DNA from: Rhizobium sp. 16-449-1b
GTDB lineage: Bacteria; Pseudomonadota; Alphaproteobacteria; Rhizobiales; Rhizobiaceae
NCBI RefSeq assembly: GCF_017741935.1
Contig: NZ_JAGHMH010000028.1
Coordinates: 248,001-312,000 of the forward strand
Direction of reading: 5' to 3'
DNA: 64,000 nucleotides
The translations under genes and the position numbers were made by a program. Shown one piece after another: positions 47,644-56,767 of the stretch. The notes under the pieces were generated by a model that had not been told where the DNA came from, searched no databases, and worked only from the letters and a program-made list of their open reading frames with translations. Within the stretch, counting starts at the first letter, position 1. The number at the start of each line of letters is the position of its first letter.

Positions 47644-48828
47644 ATGCGTTTAAACGGAAGCGAAATCGACGTGACGAGATCCATCTGCCTTGCACTCGGG
47701 AATGACATTTCGGATCGCATGACAAAGGCCGTGAAACGGGCCGAGGCAACGACTGTGGCCCGCAAACTGACAGTCAGGCCTCAAAGCGAGGTCAAGGAAG
47801 CGACGGTGAGTGTCGTCATTCCCTGCTATAATTATGCGCGCTTTCTTCCCGACGCCGTCCGCAGTGCTTTGTCGCAAGAGGGCGCGATCGTCGATGTCAT
47901 CATCGTGGACGACAAGTCGACCGACGCCAGCCTATCGGTTGCGAATGAGCTCGCGGCATTCGATTCCCGGATTACTGTCCTCGCCCATCGTGACAATGCC
48001 GGGCCTGTGAAAACCTTCAATGATGGGCTTGCACTTGCACGCGGGGAGTTCCTTGTCCGCCTCGATGCCGACGATCTGCTGACGCCGGGATCGCTTCGAC
48101 GCGCGATTGCGGTCATGCAGCGATTTCCCAGCGTTGGGCTCGTCTATGGGCGGCCAGTTCATTTCAGCGCCGCCACTCCCAAACATCGCGCCCGAGCGCG
48201 AGCATGGACGATATGGCCCGGAAAGGAATGGCTCGAGGCCCGCTGCAAGTCAGCGTTCAATGTGATCACCTCGCCTGAGGTTCTCATGCGCAAGTCGGTT
48301 GTGGACCTCGTGGGCGGCCAACTGCCCTTGCCGCACACGCATGACATGGAGATGTGGTTTCGAGTGGCTGCCTTCTGTGATGTTGCCTATATCCGAGGCG
48401 CGGATCAGGCGTGGCATCGGGAGCATCCCAACAGCCTTTCCGCAACGAAGGTTGACGATCTCCGCGACCTGACCGAGCGACGCGACGCATTCGAGGCGCT
48501 TTTTGGCGGGAGTGTTGGCGAGATAGATCAGTCCGTGCAATTTCACCGACACGCCAAGGCCGCGATGGCCGCCCAGGCGGTTGAGCTGGCAACGCGCCTT
48601 TATGATCGCGGTCATCCGAGCGCGAGCAAGGTGTCAAACTTCCGGGATTTGGCGCGTTCTTTGGTCGGAGATACGAAAGACATTTCCGGTTGGGATGGCC
48701 TGGAACGGCGCATGGAGATGGGTGCTGACAAAGTCAGACGGCACCCGCGATTCATCCTCGAGCGGCTCGTTCGCGGTTTGAAGAGCCGATACTCCCGTTG
48801 GAAATGGCGCCGGACGGGCGAATGGTGA
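47644..48828 (+). CDS. Family 2 glycosyltransferase (paralogue of the divergent gene)
   Basis: The frame gives 394 residues. A GT-A domain begins at about residue 55 (VSVVIPCYNYARFLPDAVRSAL), with VDDKSTDASL and the metal site LDADDLLTPGSL. Later motifs (PLPHTHDMEMWFRVAAFCDV, RGADQAWHREHPNSL) match those in the divergent enzyme at 46421-47488, so the two are paralogues. The start is uncertain: the first ATG lacks a clear ribosome-binding site, and the first 54 residues are not family-conserved; an ATG at 47719 is an alternative. It probably adds a different sugar of the same repeat unit. Confidence 0.88.
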   Translation: MRLNGSEIDVTRSICLALGNDISDRMTKAVKRAEATTVARKLTVRPQSEVKEATVSVVIPCYNYARFLPDAVRSALSQEGAIVDVIIVDDKSTDASLSVANELAAFDSRITVLAHRDNAGPVKTFNDGLALARGEFLVRLDADDLLTPGSLRRAIAVMQRFPSVGLVYGRPVHFSAATPKHRARARAWTIWPGKEWLEARCKSAFNVITSPEVLMRKSVVDLVGGQLPLPHTHDMEMWFRVAAFCDVAYIRGADQAWHREHPNSLSATKVDDLRDLTERRDAFEALFGGSVGEIDQSVQFHRHAKAAMAAQAVELATRLYDRGHPSASKVSNFRDLARSLVGDTKDISGWDGLERRMEMGADKVRRHPRFILERLVRGLKSRYSRWKWRRTGEW

Positions 48829-48870
48829 GAGGCCGAGCTCGGTCTCTCGGATGAAGTCTCATCCTCTGGC

Positions 48871-50310
48871 TTAAGTTCGCGGGTGCCCGCTCTCGACCAA
48901 GGCTGTGCGACTGGCCTGTGGTCGTGGCTGGCGAACGATACGGCTGCGTGGCGACCGCGCTTTTGGCTCGTTGCTGCTGGCTGTGGCCTTGGTATCCAGC
49001 AGCCACACGCCTGCACCGGCGAGGAAGAAAAGCCAGGCATAGGTGGCGCCCCAGAAGTGAACCGTCGAGCCGACGAACACAAAGGTGGCCATGCAGATAA
49101 GATAGGCTGTGCGGCATGCATTGTGGCGTTGGTCGAGGCCTTTTCGCAGCGCGATCGCCCCCCACAAGGATAGCAAAGACAATGAGAGCAATATGAAGGC
49201 CGGAAGCCCATATCGCATCGCCGTAAGAAGCCAGAAATTGTCGACGCTCTCGCTGCCCATCCAACTTGGCCGCACCCAGTCGCCCATGCCAATGCCAAAT
49301 ATCGGATTGTTGTCCACGGAAGCGGAGCCATAATTCCAGATCCAGATGCGGTACCAGCCCGTCTGCTGATCAAAGGTGAAGTGTGAGATGTAGAACTGAA
49401 TCGGTGTCTGGTTGGATCCGAACTCGATCACGAGGTAGCCGGCGAGAGCAAACCCCCACAGCAGCTTCCATCTAGCTTGAAAGTTGCCGAGCACCTTGTC
49501 CCAGGCGAGCAGGGTCAACTGGCAGAAAATACCGGCGATCGGAGCCGACGACATCGACATGATCGCGGTTCCGCAAACAAGGCACGCCAGGAGCCGGCGT
49601 GTGGACGGCTTGTCACTTGAGGCAAGAGCGGTAAGCGCAAACATGCTGCCGCAAAACACGCCAAACAGGATGGAATGGCTGAAAGGCCCCTGCACACGCC
49701 AGAGGCCCATGCGCGGAACCATTTTCGTTATCTCGACAGTTGGAAATATCATGCCGAATGAAACGAGCAGAGGCTTCTGGCCCGTCAACCACTCGTACAG
49801 GGCGAACGGCGCCAAGCATGCGAGCAGCTTTACGACGAAGACGATCATGCCGCGAAATTCGTCGATGTTGCGAATGTAGCAACGCGCCAGCAGATAGGCG
49901 CCCATTCCATCCACAAGCATCATCCCGCCCGATTGGGCTGCCACACCCAATCCGTGTGCCACGCCGAGCGCTATTGTCAGCCAGACGCTGTACAGCAGGA
50001 GGCCAACATCCGCCGGCCTGATCGGACCGACTTTGCCCTGCGCCAGCATTGCAACGCTTGGCAGCAGTGTGAACAACAGCACGATGCGATAGACGGAGAG
50101 ATTCAGCGGCCCCAGCGGTATGATCCAGGGGATAAGCAGCCCGATTAGAAACAGCTTGATGGCAACAGGCAGATGGCTTGTTGCGCTCAGGCCTTGTCGC
50201 TCATTGCCGCGTTCACGTCGCTCCGCAACCGGCGGATGATCCGTTGCGACGTCATTTCCCGCTTCGAAACCGTGAGGTTGCCGCATGCTGGCTGATCTGT
50301 ACCTAGACAT
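48871..50310 (-). CDS. O-antigen ligase/Wzy-polymerase-like membrane protein
   Basis: The protein has 479 residues with about 10-12 hydrophobic segments from residue 50 on. The large periplasmic loop near the C-terminal third contains WYRIWIWNYGSASVDNNPIFGIGMGDW, and the following AMRYGLPAFILLSLSLL matches the O-antigen ligase/Wzy_C pattern (a GxG loop, then a membrane segment). Such proteins either polymerise lipid-linked repeat units or attach glycan to lipid A core or another acceptor. The flanking glycosyltransferases and sugar genes favour a polymerase for a surface polysaccharide. The hydrophilic N-terminal 50 residues are probably cytoplasmic; an internal ATG at residue 9 could be the true start. 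No Wzx flippase is in the window. Confidence 0.85.
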   Translation of the reverse strand: MSRYRSASMRQPHGFEAGNDVATDHPPVAERRERGNERQGLSATSHLPVAIKLFLIGLLIPWIIPLGPLNLSVYRIVLLFTLLPSVAMLAQGKVGPIRPADVGLLLYSVWLTIALGVAHGLGVAAQSGGMMLVDGMGAYLLARCYIRNIDEFRGMIVFVVKLLACLAPFALYEWLTGQKPLLVSFGMIFPTVEITKMVPRMGLWRVQGPFSHSILFGVFCGSMFALTALASSDKPSTRRLLACLVCGTAIMSMSSAPIAGIFCQLTLLAWDKVLGNFQARWKLLWGFALAGYLVIEFGSNQTPIQFYISHFTFDQQTGWYRIWIWNYGSASVDNNPIFGIGMGDWVRPSWMGSESVDNFWLLTAMRYGLPAFILLSLSLLSLWGAIALRKGLDQRHNACRTAYLICMATFVFVGSTVHFWGATYAWLFFLAGAGVWLLDTKATASSNEPKARSPRSRIVRQPRPQASRTALVESGHPRT

Positions 50311-50572
50311 CGCTCTATCCGGATCGGGCCCGCGAGATTAACGCTGGTCCATCGTTGTTCGGCGCCAGATCGATTTGAGTGATGTGGCCGACGGCAACAA
50401 TAACCAAAGTGACGCCCGATCGCGACTAATCCTTACGATATACTTTTGCCTCGTCCAAATAGACGAATAATGACCTGCTTACAGACTTTAAATATATCGG
50501 ATAATCTTCCGATTGTACGTTTGAAAGCCGCTGGCCTAGCCGGCCGTGCAATCCTGAGCAAGGAAATCGCCG

Positions 50573-52057
50573 ATGCCGCCCGGATATGACAAGCTTGATG
50601 GACAGTTCATCATCTCGACCACCTTTCAGCCGTGCCCGCAGGGCTGGCGGCAGTGGCAACTTGACGGCGTCTTCCTCAACATTGCCGAGCAGACCCGGGT
50701 GGTTCGGGTCGCGGATGCGACAGGTCGAGAGGTGGGTTTGCTGCTCGGAACAGCCATCGATCTTGAGCGCGGTATGATCATCGACGATCAGTATTCGCTT
50801 GGCAGCTCCCTGGAGAACCGCCCGGATCTCGATGCCGTGATCGAGCGCGACATCTATCGCTTGGCGGGCAGCTTCCTGTTCATAGTGAGCGCCTGCGACG
50901 CGCACCGCATCTATCTGGATGCGAACGGCACGCTTTCGGTTGTCTACGACCGGGAACGAGAGCTTGCAGGTGCCACGGCCGCTGCTCTCCTGGATCCTGC
51001 TTCATATGAAGCGCGTTTCCGCGGCAAACTCTACAAAACGCTCGACGTCGACAATGCCGGCTGGTTTACCGCCGGGCTGACCGCGCATGAGGGAATCTCG
51101 CGTCTGCTCTGCAATCATTATCTTGATTTGGAGAACTGGACCGTAAAGCGGCATTGGCCGCTGGCCGCGATCGAGACCGCGAAAGACCCAACGGCCGCCT
51201 GCCTGCGGATTTGCAAGCGCATCAGCGAAACGACGGCGATCCTGGCAAAGGCCGGAAAGACGAGTGTTGCGCTTACCGCGGGCAATGATTCCCGTCTCCT
51301 GCTGGCATGCTCGCGCGACATGATTCGTGATCTGTCCTTCGTAACCGTTGCCGCGCCGACCGCAGACATCGATGTCGCCTGCGCGACGCGACTGGCGCGG
51401 CTGGTCGGCCTCCAGCACAAGGTTCTCTCTTATCGGGAGGCGACTTCGGCCGAGGCTGACCTATGGCGTCTGAGGGCCGGCCATTGCGTGGGTGGAAACA
51501 ATGTGAAGATGCATCCGAGCGTGAAGCCGCTCGAGGGGCAATACTTCATCGGCGGACTGGGCGGAGAGGTCGGGCGCGGCTTTCTGTGGCTCAATGCGGA
51601 GCACAACACGGTCATAGACGCCAAGGGATTGGTGAACCGGCTCAAGCTACCGCCAAGCGCTGATGTCCTAAGCGCGGTGGAGGAATGGCTTGCGCCCATA
51701 TCGCACTTCGACAGCTTCTTTATTTTGGATCTCGCCTACCTCGAACTTCGGATGAGCGCATGGGGGTTCTGCGATTCCTATGTCAAGCCAAGGCATTGCG
51801 AGATCCACCCGATGATCTCGAGGGAGAACTACACGGATATGTTGTCCCTGCCGCCCGAGGTGCGACGCAAGGGCACTATATATTCGAAGGCGATCGCATC
51901 TCTCTGGCAGGAAATATCGGAGATTCCCGTCAACAAGTACGGAAATTACCGGGACATATTGCGCCCCGCGAAAGAAGCGATCAGGAACCCGAAACGTGCG
52001 TCGCGGAAGATCATGCAGATCGTCGGCACCTGGAAATCAAGGGTGGCGCACACATGA
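50573..52057 (+). CDS. Asparagine-synthase-like protein of a polysaccharide cluster (no glutaminase Cys)
   Basis: The protein has 494 residues. Residues 1-150 resemble the Ntn-fold half of asparagine synthetase in layout (GSFLFIVSACDAHRIYLDANGT) but lack the N-terminal catalytic Cys2. The second half has a variant ATP-pyrophosphatase loop, SVALTAGNDSRLLLACS (Gly237-Ser240), where classical enzymes have SGGLDS. GGLGGEVGRGF further on matches the acceptor side of the synthetase domain. Proteins of this class recur in capsule and exopolysaccharide loci, where they are suspected of amidating or otherwise modifying a sugar acid or a peptide; that role is inference here. AAGGA precedes the ATG. The beta-helix gene follows 68 bp later on the same strand, which suggests one transcript ending at the hairpin at 53101. 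Confidence 0.75.
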   Translation: MPPGYDKLDGQFIISTTFQPCPQGWRQWQLDGVFLNIAEQTRVVRVADATGREVGLLLGTAIDLERGMIIDDQYSLGSSLENRPDLDAVIERDIYRLAGSFLFIVSACDAHRIYLDANGTLSVVYDRERELAGATAAALLDPASYEARFRGKLYKTLDVDNAGWFTAGLTAHEGISRLLCNHYLDLENWTVKRHWPLAAIETAKDPTAACLRICKRISETTAILAKAGKTSVALTAGNDSRLLLACSRDMIRDLSFVTVAAPTADIDVACATRLARLVGLQHKVLSYREATSAEADLWRLRAGHCVGGNNVKMHPSVKPLEGQYFIGGLGGEVGRGFLWLNAEHNTVIDAKGLVNRLKLPPSADVLSAVEEWLAPISHFDSFFILDLAYLELRMSAWGFCDSYVKPRHCEIHPMISRENYTDMLSLPPEVRRKGTIYSKAIASLWQEISEIPVNKYGNYRDILRPAKEAIRNPKRASRKIMQIVGTWKSRVAHT

Positions 52058-52125
52058 CGCGTGTGCTGACGCCGAGATAGCAATTCCCGTAAAGTCAGAC
52101 TATTTTCGCGATGGAGCGGTATCAC

Positions 52126-53037
52126 ATGACAATGGAAAAACATGGCAGGCCGGCGTGCGCGAGTACGCGAGGGGCGGCGATCTTGGCCTCCATTGTTCCG
52201 CTTATGGTTGGTCTGTCGATAGGTGTGGAGCCCGCGCGAGCGGCCGAGCCGGTGCCTGTCGATCTGAGCACGTTTCCAGGCCCTGATAACACCGGCGTAC
52301 CAAAAGGTACGGTGCTTACCCCATACGATGGTCCATGCGAGATTACCGAGCCTAATACGGTGATCGATGCAAAGATCGTCGAATGCCCCTTGATCATCAA
52401 AGCCGCGGCTGTTCGGATCACGCGCAGCAAAACCATGCATGTCGATGTCGATATGACGGGCGCATCGCTGACAATCGAAGACAGTCTGGTTGACGGCGGC
52501 AAATGGATGGGACCGGCGATTGGCTTCTCGTATGTAACGGTCCGTCGTTCCGAGGTCAGGGGTGGCCAATCGAGTATCCAGTGCACACCCAACTGCTTGG
52601 TTGAGGATTCCTGGCTGCACGGTCAGTATCTCCAGCCGGGTCAACCACAGCACCTTGGAGGGTTTCTGTCCAATGGCGGCGGCGACGTGACGCTTCGACA
52701 CAACACCATTGGCTGCGACGTCGAAGATGTCGATGGTGGGGGATGTTCTGGAGACGCTCAGATTTATGGGGATTTTTCAGAGCTAAGCCGCTTCACCTTC
52801 GAACGAAACCTCTTCCTCGAGACGCCTGGAGGCTTTTGTACATCATTCGGATACAATCCGGGAAAACCGTTCGGCACCAACCCGACCTTCATCGTTGTGA
52901 AGGATAACGTTTGGCAGCGCGGGAAGAATGGAAAGTGCGCGGCCTACGGCCCCACAACCTCTTTCAGCGTTGGTGGGGAAGGAAATGTCTGGAGCGGCAA
53001 TGTATGGGATGATGGTAAGGTGCTAGAGGCCCGCTAG
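52126..53037 (+). CDS. Secreted right-handed beta-helix protein
   Basis: The protein has 303 residues from the ATG at 52126 (GGAG nine bases upstream; an ATG at 52111 would overlap that site). A Sec signal peptide with hydrophobic core AAILASIVPLMVGLSIG ends near ARAAEPV, giving a cleavage site around residue 39. The mature part shows beta-helix rungs (LIIKAAAVRITRSKTMHVDV, LTIEDSLVDGG, VTVRRSEVRGG, VTLRHNTIGCDV, FTFERNLFLETPGG) with several Cys that could form disulfides outside the cytoplasm. The fold is shared by polysaccharide lyases, epimerases and binding proteins; no catalytic triplet can be identified with confidence. Its place at the end of the island suggests action on the secreted glycan. 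Confidence 0.8.
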   Translation: MTMEKHGRPACASTRGAAILASIVPLMVGLSIGVEPARAAEPVPVDLSTFPGPDNTGVPKGTVLTPYDGPCEITEPNTVIDAKIVECPLIIKAAAVRITRSKTMHVDVDMTGASLTIEDSLVDGGKWMGPAIGFSYVTVRRSEVRGGQSSIQCTPNCLVEDSWLHGQYLQPGQPQHLGGFLSNGGGDVTLRHNTIGCDVEDVDGGGCSGDAQIYGDFSELSRFTFERNLFLETPGGFCTSFGYNPGKPFGTNPTFIVVKDNVWQRGKNGKCAAYGPTTSFSVGGEGNVWSGNVWDDGKVLEAR

Positions 53038-53100
53038 ACGCCTTGGGCGCCGCTTACCAAGCCAGCCCTCCAAATCAGCTTTCGACGAATTTCATTGCAA

Positions 53101-53144
53101 TGCGACCCCATCTCGCTTTCGAAGCGAATGGGGTCGCATTTTTA
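53101..53144 (+). terminator. Intrinsic terminator after the beta-helix gene
   Basis: TGCGACCCCAT (53101-53111) pairs with ATGGGGTCGCA (53128-53138), enclosing a second stem TCGCTT/AAGCGA, and is followed by TTTTT. It lies about 60 bp beyond the stop at 53037. The reverse strand lacks a T-tract, so it serves the plus-strand unit. Confidence 0.93.
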
Positions 53145-53201
53145 TGCTTAGGTGAGTGTCTGCCCGTAGCGGTCCCCCTGGAGCAAGGAGCCCATGCTCA
53201 A

Positions 53202-54605
53202 TCAAGGCTCCCGGATCGCTGTGTCCAAGCCCTTCAGCAGCGGATACAGGAAATACGAGATCACCGTCCGCTGTCCGACCATGATCTCGGCCGAGACCGC
53301 CATGCCCGGAAGAAGCCGCACGGGGTCCTTGTCTGTTCCAAGGCTCTTGTCGGCGAGCAGGACGCGGGCCTTGAAGAAGGGCTGGTTGGATTGGGTGGCG
53401 GCGGCGTCTTGTTGGGTTGGGGTGAAGGTGTCGCGGCTGATCGTTCGGACGGTGCCTGATGCCGTGCCGTACTTCTGGAACGGATAGGCGTCGAACTTGA
53501 TGCGTGCCTTCGTATCCGTTTCGATCCGGCCTATGTCGCGCGAATTGACGGAGACCTCGGCTTCGAGCGGGACATTCAGGGGAACCAGCGTCACGATCGG
53601 CTCGGCCTCCTTGACGACGGAGCCAACGGAGCGCTGGGCGAGATCGAGCACCACGGCATCCGCCGGCGCGGTCAGGACGACCATGTTTCGACGCAGCTCC
53701 ATCTTCTTCAGCTCTTCGCCAGCGGTGTCGCGCTGGCTTCTGAGATCGACGAGCTGCTCCATCGAGGCGCGACGGAAGTCCTCGATGAAGGCTTGGCGGT
53801 CGGCTTCGAGCTTCGCATAGGCGTGCTCGGCTTCATCGGCGCGACCCTTGACCATCGACAGGCTTGCCTCGACATCGAGCCGGGCGTCGCGGGAGGCGAG
53901 CAGCGTGATCAGCGATCCGCTTTCGCGGTCATAGAGACGCTCGCGGGTGGCCTCGATCCGCGAAAGGTTTTCGCGGCGGTCGACCAGAACGGCCTGTTGC
54001 GCCTTGCTTGCGGCAATCGTCGAGGCCTGGCCTGCGAGCTGCTGCTGGAAGTTCTGGAGCTGCGCCGTGTAGAACGCGCGGCGCTGCCCGAAGAGCTGTG
54101 CCTGCAAGATCTCGTTTTGCGTTGCACCGGCGATCGACGAATAATCGACGCCGGAGAGTTCGGCTTCAATGCGCTTCACCTGCGCGTCGAGTGCGGCGAA
54201 CTTCGCGGTCAGTTGATCCACGTCCGCCTGGCTGAAGGTTGCGTCCAGCGTTGCGAGCGTCTGGCCGGTATGCACGAGATCGCCGGCCTTCACGTTGATC
54301 GTTCTAACGATCGAGGTTTCGAGCGGCTGGACGACGATCGTCGGCTGCGTGGTCACGAGCTTGCCGGGTGCAATCACCACTTCGTCGATCGACGAGACCG
54401 AGGCCCATACGATCGCCGAGAGGATCAACGCGGTGACGCAGTAGAGCGTCATGCGGGCGACACGTGGCGGAGCTCGCTCCTCGAGCTCGACGGCATCCGA
54501 TTGGAACTCGGAGATGACGGGCGAGAATCCGCCGCGCGAGGCCAGCTGATTGTCGTGTGGTCCGACGGGAACGGGAAGGTTTGGCTTTCCAGCGTGCGCG
54601 TTCAT
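53202..54605 (-). CDS. Type I secretion membrane-fusion (HlyD-family) adaptor
   Basis: The protein has 467 residues from the ATG at 54605, which overlaps the exporter's stop by 4 bp (ATGA). A cytoplasmic tail is followed by one membrane span (ARMTLYCVTALILSAIVWASV, first half shown about residues 50-70), a lipoyl-like half motif (VVIAPGKLVTTQPTIVVQPLE), a long coiled-coil hairpin (about 110-300) and the returning half with VLTAPADAVVLDLAQRSVGSVVKEAEPI. The C-terminal PFQKYGTASGTVRTIS and LLPGMAVSAEIMVGQRTVI are typical of type I adaptors. It bridges the ABC exporter to a TolC-type outer-membrane channel, which is not in the window. It is the last gene of the operon. Confidence 0.95.
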   Translation of the reverse strand: MNAHAGKPNLPVPVGPHDNQLASRGGFSPVISEFQSDAVELEERAPPRVARMTLYCVTALILSAIVWASVSSIDEVVIAPGKLVTTQPTIVVQPLETSIVRTINVKAGDLVHTGQTLATLDATFSQADVDQLTAKFAALDAQVKRIEAELSGVDYSSIAGATQNEILQAQLFGQRRAFYTAQLQNFQQQLAGQASTIAASKAQQAVLVDRRENLSRIEATRERLYDRESGSLITLLASRDARLDVEASLSMVKGRADEAEHAYAKLEADRQAFIEDFRRASMEQLVDLRSQRDTAGEELKKMELRRNMVVLTAPADAVVLDLAQRSVGSVVKEAEPIVTLVPLNVPLEAEVSVNSRDIGRIETDTKARIKFDAYPFQKYGTASGTVRTISRDTFTPTQQDAAATQSNQPFFKARVLLADKSLGTDKDPVRLLPGMAVSAEIMVGQRTVISYFLYPLLKGLDTAIREP

Positions 54606-56737
54606 GCTACCTGCCTCATCTGCTGCGACCAAAGGTGACGATAGGTCATGCAGCGCGTGACCAGCTGATCGTGGCGGCCGATATCGGCGATCTTGCCGCG
54701 TTCGACCACGAGAATGGCGTCGGCGTCGACAAGCGTGGAGAGCCGATGCGAGACGATGATCACCGTCCGTCCGGCCGCGATCTGGCTGAGATTCTGCCGG
54801 ATGATCGCTTCGCTGTCGGGGTCGAGTGCGCTAGTAGCCTCATCGAAGATCAGCAGTTTGGGGTCGGTGATCAGCGCGCGGGCGATGGCCAGCCTTTGTT
54901 TCTGTCCGCCGGAGAGGTTGGACGCGTTCTCCTCGAGTATCGTCTCGAAGCCGCGCGGCAGGCGCTCGATGAACTCCTCGGCGCCGGCGATGCGCGCGAC
55001 CTCAACGATCTCCTCGATGCTGGCATCCGGCTTTGCGGCCGCGATGTTTTCGCGAACGGTGCCCTTGAACAGGAAGTTGTCCTGCAGCACGACGCCGATG
55101 CTGGTTCTCAGATGCACGAGGTCGATCTCGCGGCTGTCGTAACCGTCGACGCGCACCAAGCCCTGCTGGCTCTGGTAGAGACCCTGGATCAGCCGGGTGA
55201 TCGTCGTCTTGCCGGAGCCGCTCTTGCCGACGACGCCGAAAACGGACCCCTCCGGAATGCTGAAGGTGACATCGTCGAGCGCCGGCGCGCCATCAGGCGC
55301 ATAGCGGAAGGTGACCTTGTCGAAATCGATGCGTCCGCGAAGCTGCGGACGAATGCCGCGGCCGCGGCCGAACTGTTCCGGACGCTGGTTCATGATCTCG
55401 CCGAGCATGCGAACGGAAAGCGCGACTTCCTGATACTCATGCACCATGGTCACGATCTGCACCAGCGGTCCGGAGACGCGGCCGGCCAGCATGTTGAAGG
55501 CGACGAGTGCACCGACCGTCATCGAGCCGTTGAAGACGTCGAGCGCGCCGAGCCCGATGATTGCCACGCCCATCAGCTTTTCCAGAAGACCGGTCAGCGA
55601 CTGGGCAACCGTCGATATCTTGTCGACGCGGAAGCGCACCGAGATCGCCTGGGCGGAATGGTCGTCCCAGACCTTGCGCTGGCGCGGTTCGAGCGCAAGC
55701 GACTTGACGGTGCGCATGCCGTGCACGGTCTCGACTAGAAGTGCCTGTCGATCTCCCTCGGCCTTGTAGAGCGCCTGCAGTCGCCGCTGGAACGGGCCGA
55801 CCAGCAGCATCACCACGAGACCGACGAGAGCGGCGAAGCCGAGGACAACGAATGTGAGCTTGACGCTATAGAGAAGCAGGATCGGGATGAAGACCAACAG
55901 CGACAACCCGTCGAGAAGCGTCAGGAACAGGCGACCGGTCAGGAATTCGCGAATGCGCCCGGTCTGCTGCATATGCTTGACGATAACGCCGGCGGAGGCC
56001 TGCTCGAACAGCGCGATCGGAAGATTGAGTAGGTGGCCGAAGGTGCGGGTGGCGATGCGGATGTCGATCCGGTTCGTCGCGTAAAGCAGCAGATAGCGCC
56101 TGAGGAAGCTGAAGGTCGCATCGAAGATCAGGGCGACGGCGATGCCGATCGTCAGCACCGTCAGCGTGGCATAGCTTTGGTGGACGAGCACCTTGTCGAT
56201 GACCAGCTGGAAGAACATTGGTGTCGTCAGCCCGAGGCCGTAGAGCACGAAGGCGGCGAGCGCGACATCGCGAAAGAAGCTGCGCTGCTTGATGACCTCA
56301 GGAATGAACCAGCGGAAGCCGAATGGCTGGTCGTCGTCGCTCATGCGGTGGCTGCGCTTCATCAGCACGACCGAGCCACGCCAGGACTTGGTGAACTGCT
56401 CTTCGTTGAGCAGTATGAATTCGGGCCGGGTCGCCAAGGGGTCGAGCACGCGAACCTGCTTTTCCTCGCCATCGACCGCGCCGGCGACCACCACCCAGTT
56501 GCCGTTCTCAAGCTCGGCAAGAATGGGATAGGCGTTGCCCAGCTGGAAGAGGGATGGCCAGGTCAGCGTCAAGTGCTTGGCCTTCAGTCCGGAGTCTTTT
56601 GCCATGCGCAGAAGCTGGCGTACGGCGACAGGTTCCTCGCCCACGGCATAGTCATGCTGCAGGCGCTCAGGCGAGAGATCGACGCCGTGATGACGCGCGA
56701 CGAGAGCGAGACAGTGGAGATTGGTGTGCAAAAACAT
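54602..56737 (-). CDS. Type I secretion ABC exporter, HlyB-type, with degenerate C39 domain
   Basis: The protein has 711 residues: an N-terminal C39-peptidase-like domain (about 1-130), an ABC transmembrane domain with six spans (about 150-440) and an ATPase domain (about 470-700). Walker A is GKSGSGKTT (from residue 505), the Q-loop is LQDNFLF, the signature LSGGQKQR, Walker B LLIFDEATSALD and the switch His in VSHRL. In C39 domains the catalytic Cys sits five residues before a second segment CLA.VA..HG; here that position is Thr5 (HTNLHCLALVARHHG), so the domain is a non-cleaving C39-like docking domain as in HlyB. It would export a substrate with a C-terminal signal, most simply the 1,747-residue product at the head of this operon. 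Confidence 0.96.
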   Translation of the reverse strand: MFLHTNLHCLALVARHHGVDLSPERLQHDYAVGEEPVAVRQLLRMAKDSGLKAKHLTLTWPSLFQLGNAYPILAELENGNWVVVAGAVDGEEKQVRVLDPLATRPEFILLNEEQFTKSWRGSVVLMKRSHRMSDDDQPFGFRWFIPEVIKQRSFFRDVALAAFVLYGLGLTTPMFFQLVIDKVLVHQSYATLTVLTIGIAVALIFDATFSFLRRYLLLYATNRIDIRIATRTFGHLLNLPIALFEQASAGVIVKHMQQTGRIREFLTGRLFLTLLDGLSLLVFIPILLLYSVKLTFVVLGFAALVGLVVMLLVGPFQRRLQALYKAEGDRQALLVETVHGMRTVKSLALEPRQRKVWDDHSAQAISVRFRVDKISTVAQSLTGLLEKLMGVAIIGLGALDVFNGSMTVGALVAFNMLAGRVSGPLVQIVTMVHEYQEVALSVRMLGEIMNQRPEQFGRGRGIRPQLRGRIDFDKVTFRYAPDGAPALDDVTFSIPEGSVFGVVGKSGSGKTTITRLIQGLYQSQQGLVRVDGYDSREIDLVHLRTSIGVVLQDNFLFKGTVRENIAAAKPDASIEEIVEVARIAGAEEFIERLPRGFETILEENASNLSGGQKQRLAIARALITDPKLLIFDEATSALDPDSEAIIRQNLSQIAAGRTVIIVSHRLSTLVDADAILVVERGKIADIGRHDQLVTRCMTYRHLWSQQMRQVA

Positions 56738-56767
56738 ACGCGTGGCCCACCCGGATACCGATAGCGT

